A stretch of 47,949 bases of DNA, taken from Streptomyces alboflavus. Lineage in GTDB: Bacteria; Actinomycetota; Actinomycetes; Streptomycetales; Streptomycetaceae. Shown here piece after piece: positions 42,450 through 47,949 of this stretch (positions are counted from its first letter, which is position 1; every line of letters starts with the position of its first letter). The stretch spans positions 1 through 47,949 of the forward strand of contig NZ_JNXT01000063.1 in NCBI RefSeq assembly GCF_000716675.1. Reading direction: 5' to 3'. The position numbers and the translations under genes are program-made. The notes below the pieces were generated by a model. It was not told where the DNA came from. It worked only from the letters and a program-made list of their open reading frames with translations, and made no database searches.

Positions 42450-44630
42450 GTGGCGACGACCTGGCGGCCCGGCGTCCGGGGCACCGACGGCGCGCTCCCG
42501 CCGCTGCCCGTGCTCCCCCAGTTCCCCGGCATGCGCGGCTACCGCCAACTTCGGGGCAGCATCAGGGGCTTGGGCTTCCGGCACGCCGCCGACCTGTTGC
42601 GGGAGCCGGGGCGGCTGCGGGCGGCGGGCGGTGTCTTCGGCACCCTGCCGAGGGCGGAGACGGACGACGGCTTCCGTGTGCTCGACGGCCTCTGGTTCCC
42701 CGGCCGGGGCGGGCTGTGGCAGCGCGTGGACGTGCCGTTCGTACGGCGGGCGCGGGAGGCCTGGCAGACGTCGGCCGACCCGCGCGCGCTGACGGCGGCG
42801 GCGGTCGCCGACGTCCTGGAGACCCTGGCGCGCGACCACCCGATGGGCCTGCGGCACATCGTCCTGTGGGAGCTGTGCTGCCTGCTGAAGGACGGCGACG
42901 ACGGCAAGGGCGGCACGCTCGGCGGCGGCGCGTACGCGGCGACGACCGCCGACGACGCCGCCACGCTCGGCGTGCACCGCAGCGAGGCCCGCCTCCTGGC
43001 CGCCGCCGTCGACGACGCGTTCCCGGCCGACGGGACGGAACGCCGCGCGGCGGAGGAGTTCAACGACGTCTGGCCGAGCGTCCGACTGCGCCGCGCCGAG
43101 CACCTCGCGGACCTCCTTCCGGCCGCGCCGGACGACCACGCCCTGGCCACGCTGCTCGGGGCCCTGCGGACCCGCTCCGCGAAGGTGCGGTTCCTCGCGT
43201 ACGCGGCCCGCAGGGCGCAGGAGGGCGGCGACCCGCGGGCGGCGGCCACCACGTGGCTCGGCGCGCTGCGGCAGGCCACGGACGCGCCTGAGCTGCGGGC
43301 GGGCCTGCTTCGGGCGGCCACCGCGCTGGCCGACGCGCCGTCCGCCGCCGAGCAGACCGCGGTCCAGGCGTGGACGAACGACCGTGGGGTCGGCCTGAGT
43401 TGGCGGACCCCGCACGTGCCGGGCACGCGCCCCGCCACCCCCGTGACGTACGCCGTCCTGTGCTTCGCCGACGAAGCCCCGGAGACCACCACCGAGATCA
43501 CGCGGATCGACGTGGCCGCCCCGGAGGCACGGCTGCTCACGGCCCACGACCCGGCCGCGCCGCTGGGCCGCGTCCTGCGCTACGCCGTCCTGCCGCTGCG
43601 CGGCGACCGCGTCGCCGGGGTGCCGCGCGTCACCGCGCCGGTCCTCGTCGCCCCGGACGTCGAGGGGCTCCTGACCAAGCCCGTGCCGGGCGGCGTCCAG
43701 GTGCACTGGCGGCCGCACCCGGCTGCCGTCGACATCGAGGTGCTGCGCTACGACGTGCCGGACGTCGGCGCGGAGCGCGGGCCGAACGTCGTGCCCTGCG
43801 GACATCGGGGCCTGGTGGACGACGCGCTGCCCCCGGGGATCTACACGTACCGGGTGAGCTGCGGCTATCCGGGACCCGGCGGCACCGTCGTGCGGTCGCC
43901 GGGTGTGCACGTCATGGCCCGCGTCGACGAGTGGCCGACCCCCGTGGCGGAGGTGGCCGCCGAGCTCGCCGGGGACCGGGTGGTGCTCGGGTGGCGCGCG
44001 CCGATGCGCGGCTGGAGCACGCTGGTGCCGTGGCCGGGAGGTCCGGTCGAGCCGGGCACGGACGTGTCGGAGCGCTTCGCCCGCCTGACGGCCGGGGACC
44101 CGCCCGGCGGGGACGCGCCGGAGCTGCCGGAGCCGCGCCCGCGCCCGGAGGACGCACGGGACCTGCTGCTCGAAGTGAACCCGCCGGTGGCGGGGCGGCT
44201 GCGGATGACGGCGGTGAGCGTGCTCGGCGACCGCGCGGTGGCCGGACCCAGCGTCGTCGTCGAAAGTCCGGCCCCGGTCAAGGACTTGACGGTGGTCCGC
44301 CTCGCGCGCGGGCGCGCCAACGCGTGGTTCAGCTGGCCGGAGCCCGCCGTGCTCGTGGAGGTCGGCTGGCACGACGGCACGCGCGGCGACTCCCGTCGCG
44401 TGCCGCGCAGCACACACCGGCAGCGGCTCGGCGCGGTCGAGCTGGCCGTGCCGGACACCGCCTGCACCGTCACGGTCACGCCGCTGACCCGCCCGGACGC
44501 GGTCGCCGTTCCCGCGCCGCCCGCGCACGCCGGCCTGCCCGCGGCGCACCTGCCGCCGCCCCCGCCGGAGCCCCCGCTGTGGCGGAAGTGGTGGCGCCGC
44601 TGGCTGCGGACCGGTGCCCGCCGGGGCTGA
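42450..44630 (+). CDS. Large protein with helical N-terminus and FnIII-like repeats
   Basis: The product of about 726 residues has a helical N-terminal half (1-300, with LWELCCLLKDGDDG) and three or four fibronectin-III-like beta domains (about 300-690). Repeated beta patterns are GLSWRTPH, GVQVHWRPH, VVLGWRAPM and NAWFSWPEP, each starting a domain. The C-terminus is basic and Trp-rich (WRKWWRRWLRTGARR) and could touch a membrane or nucleic acid. There is no signal peptide, so it is cytoplasmic. The GTG start is 3 bp after the previous stop and GGGAGG precedes it. It closes the operon. I do not know a named family; a binding/scaffold role is inferred. Confidence 0.65.
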   Translation: MATTWRPGVRGTDGALPPLPVLPQFPGMRGYRQLRGSIRGLGFRHAADLLREPGRLRAAGGVFGTLPRAETDDGFRVLDGLWFPGRGGLWQRVDVPFVRRAREAWQTSADPRALTAAAVADVLETLARDHPMGLRHIVLWELCCLLKDGDDGKGGTLGGGAYAATTADDAATLGVHRSEARLLAAAVDDAFPADGTERRAAEEFNDVWPSVRLRRAEHLADLLPAAPDDHALATLLGALRTRSAKVRFLAYAARRAQEGGDPRAAATTWLGALRQATDAPELRAGLLRAATALADAPSAAEQTAVQAWTNDRGVGLSWRTPHVPGTRPATPVTYAVLCFADEAPETTTEITRIDVAAPEARLLTAHDPAAPLGRVLRYAVLPLRGDRVAGVPRVTAPVLVAPDVEGLLTKPVPGGVQVHWRPHPAAVDIEVLRYDVPDVGAERGPNVVPCGHRGLVDDALPPGIYTYRVSCGYPGPGGTVVRSPGVHVMARVDEWPTPVAEVAAELAGDRVVLGWRAPMRGWSTLVPWPGGPVEPGTDVSERFARLTAGDPPGGDAPELPEPRPRPEDARDLLLEVNPPVAGRLRMTAVSVLGDRAVAGPSVVVESPAPVKDLTVVRLARGRANAWFSWPEPAVLVEVGWHDGTRGDSRRVPRSTHRQRLGAVELAVPDTACTVTVTPLTRPDAVAVPAPPAHAGLPAAHLPPPPPEPPLWRKWWRRWLRTGARRG

Positions 44631-44684
44631 GGCCCCGCGCGGCACCGGCGCCAGGACGGACCTGCCGCTCCCCTGCCCGCCGGA

Positions 44685-44710
44685 CTCCCCTCGGCCCGGA
44701 GCCGGGGGAG
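44685..44710. terminator. Stem-loop between convergent operons
   Basis: CTCCCCTCGGC and GCCGGGGGAG pair over ten bases with one bulged T and a 5-nt loop. It stands between the end of the 19-kb operon and the kinase stop codon and could stop transcription from both sides. Confidence 0.5.
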
Positions 44711-44730
44711 CCCGGAGCCCGGACTCCCCC

Positions 44731-44776
44731 GCCCCCTCTACTCCTTGACCTCCGCCCCCTCTACTCCTTCACCTCC
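44731..44776. repeat. 23-bp tandem duplication across the kinase stop codon
   Basis: Positions 44731-44753 and 44754-44776 are copies of a 23-bp unit with one mismatch. The duplication spans the kinase 3' end: one copy encodes the last residues and stop, and the other lies just after it. A non-multiple of three, it would shift the frame if it occurred inside the gene. Confidence 0.8.
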
Positions 44777-46113
44777 GCCTCCACCCCGCCCCCGAACTCC
44801 AGGAGCAGCCCGGACTGCAGCGCGATGGTGCGGCCCGGCTCCACCTCGCGTACCGAACCGTCGTCCTTGCGGACCGTCCACACGTTCTGGGTGCGGTTGG
44901 TCAGGCCGTACCGGCCGCGCTGCTTGGGGTGTTCGGTGACCTCGCCGACGATCGCGCGGAAGTCGTGCCGGTCGGGGTCGCCGTCCAGGTGGTGGGCGTA
45001 GACGCGGGCGCTCGGGTCGAGGCGGATGCCGCGGCGGGTGCGCAGGGTGGTGCCGGTGGCGGTGACCAGTTCGAGGCGGGGCGGGAGCTGGAGGGGCCGG
45101 CCGCACTTCCAGCAGTCCGGCGGGGTGCCGTCGGGCTGCGTCAGGTTCTGCCTGCCGCACGCGCGGCACTGGGTGATGGCGTCGAGGACCTGGCTGAGCG
45201 CGTCCCGCCACTGCGTCTCGCGGACCCGCTTCGCGGGCGTCCTCAGGCCGTCGGTGAACGTCTGCACGAACAGGTCGCGCAGGATCTGCGGCAGCGCGGC
45301 CCAGGTGGCGATGACGGTCGGCTGCTCACCGGCGACGGGACGGTTGCGGGTGTCCGCCGGGTCGTACACGAAGACCGGGTCGGTGCCGTACAGCTTGCGT
45401 TTGGCGGCCTCGCCCATGCAGTGGATGCGCATGGCGAGCGCCCCGTTGAAGGGGTGCTCGTTCATCAGGAGCAGGAACAGGAGCACGGCGAGTGAGTGCA
45501 GGTCGGTCTGGGTGCCGGGCTGCGCGCCCCGGTCGCCGCGCACCAGCTCCGGCGCCATGAAGTCCATGGTCCCGGCGACGCCCGCGGTGCCGCCCTCGAC
45601 GACCGCGTTGTCGTTGTCGCAGACCAGGACGTCGCCGGTGCGCGGGTCGAAGAAGATGTTGCCCCAGTTGATGTCGCGGTAGGCGATGCCCTTGGAGTGC
45701 AGCGCGCGGTACGCCTCGACGGTGTGCAGGGCGACCGTCACCAGCGTGCGCATCGTCGCGTCCTTCACGGACGGATCGCGCCGGAACAGCGCGGGCAGGT
45801 CCTGGAAGCGCGCGGGGCGCACGTCCATCAGATAGCCGAAGCCGGGCTCCTTGCCGTCGGGGTCCATGACGATGGACCGCGGCCACAGGAAGCGGTCGTC
45901 GTCCCAGCCCTTCTCGATGAGCCCTTCCAGGATGTGCCGCTGGCGGGCGTCGGCGAGCTGCGGGTAGTACCACTTCACGGCGCGGTCGCCGCGGACCGTG
46001 GACACCCGGTACACCTCGCCCTGGCCGCCGGATCCGAAGAGCTCCCCGACCGTGACCTGTTCCCCGGCCTCGGTCACCAGCTTCTTGCCGGTGGCGAGCA
46101 TGCCGTTGCTCAT
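44761..46113 (-). CDS. Ser/Thr kinase-like protein with zinc ribbon and FHA-like tail (TerY-P triad kinase)
   Basis: The 450-residue protein has a kinase domain (about 20-300): Gly loop GSGGQGEV (27-34), Lys in AVKWY (K47), catalytic loop YRDINWGN (D147, N152) replacing HRD, CDND (D166) replacing DFG, APE (187-189) and DLHSLAV (D204). A zinc ribbon C316-x2-C319-x14-C334-x2-C337 follows, then an FHA-like beta domain (RYGLTNRTQNVW, PGRTIALQSGLLLEFG). This order is the kinase of TerY-P triads. It is third in an operon with PP2C and vWA genes, 19 bp after the PP2C gene. Key catalytic residues are present, so activity is likely despite the altered motifs. Confidence 0.88.
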   Translation of the reverse strand: MSNGMLATGKKLVTEAGEQVTVGELFGSGGQGEVYRVSTVRGDRAVKWYYPQLADARQRHILEGLIEKGWDDDRFLWPRSIVMDPDGKEPGFGYLMDVRPARFQDLPALFRRDPSVKDATMRTLVTVALHTVEAYRALHSKGIAYRDINWGNIFFDPRTGDVLVCDNDNAVVEGGTAGVAGTMDFMAPELVRGDRGAQPGTQTDLHSLAVLLFLLLMNEHPFNGALAMRIHCMGEAAKRKLYGTDPVFVYDPADTRNRPVAGEQPTVIATWAALPQILRDLFVQTFTDGLRTPAKRVRETQWRDALSQVLDAITQCRACGRQNLTQPDGTPPDCWKCGRPLQLPPRLELVTATGTTLRTRRGIRLDPSARVYAHHLDGDPDRHDFRAIVGEVTEHPKQRGRYGLTNRTQNVWTVRKDDGSVREVEPGRTIALQSGLLLEFGGGVEAEVKE

Positions 46114-46132
46114 GCGGTCCCCGTTCCTTCCG

Positions 46133-47112
<980 letters not shown>

Positions 47113-47116
<4 letters not shown>

Positions 47117-47844
47117 CAGATCTCGTCTTCGTCGCCGCCCTTGGTCAGCGGCGGGCCCACCGGCGCCGCGGGTTTGGCGTCCTCGACCTTGGGGGTGGAG
47201 GCGTCCTTCACGACGGCGGTCGACATCCAGCGGATGGCGGCGGCGAGCTGGCGCGGGTTCTTGGCCTGCAGCGGCTCCAGCTCGGGGTTGGCGAGGAACT
47301 CCTTCAGCATGCTCTTGTCCGCGTCGTCCCCGATGGCGACGGCGACGCGCACGGCCCGCTTGCCCCAGGGCGTGCTGTCGATGGCGCGCAGGCCCGCACG
47401 CCAGTCGTCGGTGGGCTGGCCGTCGGAGGCGAGGGCGAGCACCGGGGGCAGGGCGCGCTGCGGCATCGGCGGGGTCTGAAGGGCCCCGGCGGCCAGCTTG
47501 AAGGCGGCGCCCATGTCGGTGCCGCCGTAGGTGTGCACGTCCTCCCAGGAGAAGCTGTCGACCGGGGTCGGCTCGCCGACGTGCCAGCTCGCGCCGCTGG
47601 CGAACGAGATGGCCCGCACGAGCAGCGACGCGGCGGGGTTGGCGTCGGCGGCCTGCCGCATCTCCGGGATGGCCTCGCGGATGGCGAAGTTCAGCTGCCC
47701 GATCTTGCCGTTGACGCTCATGGAGCCCGAGCAGTCGAGCATCCAGATGAAGTGCACGGGGCGGCTCGCCATGGAGCCGCCGGGGAAGTTGTCGGCGGTC
47801 TCGCTGGACTCACGGGTGACGCTGGTGCTGTTCGTTCGGCTCAC
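47113..47844 (-). CDS. TerY-like vWA-domain protein (TerY-P triad)
   Basis: The 243-residue vWA protein has a complete metal-ion-dependent adhesion site: D37-x-S39-x-S41 in MLDCSGSMS, T109 in YGGTDMG and D141 in LASDGQPTDD. HFIWMLDCSGSM at the start is characteristic of TerY-type vWA proteins. They are thought to act as metal-dependent adaptors in phospho-signalling complexes. The GTG at 47844 is preferred because GGAGAGG stands 6 nt upstream; the ATG at 47772 is a possible alternative. It is first in the minus-strand operon, and its stop overlaps the phosphatase start. Confidence 0.92.
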
Positions 47845-47949
47845 GCTGGTCCTCTCCAGGTGGATCGGGGTGGATCAGGTCGGGTGCTGACGGTTCCTCA
47901 GTACGAGGTGACGTACGGGGAACGAGGCGCGGTTGCGGGACGGTGCGGG
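47845..47949. other. Upstream region of the vWA-PP2C-kinase operon
   Basis: These 105 bp should contain the triad promoter. A short dyad GTACG-AGGTGA-CGTAC (about 47900-47915) is visible, but I cannot name promoter boxes or assign the dyad. Confidence 0.35.

Overview
The window is high-GC actinobacterial DNA, almost certainly from a Streptomyces chromosome. The reasons are the strong third-position GC bias, frequent GTG/TTG starts with GGAGG-type ribosome sites, typical Streptomyces genes (SAV2148-type HEPN protein, DUF1707-FHA protein, CsbD, TreY/TreZ), and long antisense open frames that are GC artefacts. I see no rRNA, tRNA, CRISPR array, transposase or integrase.

Region 1 (1-14,492) is mostly metabolic and housekeeping. 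It holds a DEDDh exonuclease, the HEPN protein and a pair of exported proteins (3768-4562 and 2360-3688, minus strand) that together look like a copper amine oxidase split into an N2/N3-like half and a catalytic half. Then come the glycogen-to-trehalose genes glgX (4724) and treY (8280), with an MFS transporter between them, followed by an M14 carboxypeptidase, a DUF1707-FHA protein and an FAD-Rieske oxidoreductase. treZ lies further on at 15,231.

Region 2 (14,493-25,656) is a set of unlinked single genes: CsbD, treZ, an aldo/keto reductase behind a MerR-type promoter with tandem copies of its -35 box, an M24 peptidase, an N-terminally truncated LysE-family remnant, a CpdA-like phosphodiesterase, a PDZ membrane protein, a LysR regulator divergent from a CTP-synthase-like amidotransferase, and a phenoxazinone-synthase-like multicopper oxidase with a His-rich tail.

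Region 3 (25,657-47,844) is the exceptional part. A tightly packed 19-kb plus-strand operon of ten genes encodes a small unknown protein, a TPR protein, a 2,204-residue CHAT-protease/TPR protein, a small J-domain-like protein, a GrpE-like protein, an Hsp70 with an inserted zinc ribbon, a degenerate Hsp70-TPR fusion, a two-TM coiled-coil membrane protein, a MotB/ExbD-like one-TM protein, and an FnIII-like repeat protein. It runs tail-to-tail into a three-gene minus-strand operon: vWA protein, PP2C phosphatase, and Ser/Thr kinase with zinc ribbon and FHA-like tail. This matches the architecture called the TerY-P triad in comparative genomics of tellurite-resistance-type systems.

I read Region 3 as one phosphorylation-controlled chaperone/protease/membrane system, possibly a stress or conflict (anti-phage, programmed-death) device. 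That function is inference. Directly visible support is the gene packing (four 4-bp start/stop overlaps in the large operon and one in the triad), in-frame tandem repeats in five of its genes, and a paralogous C-terminal module shared by the TPR and CHAT proteins.
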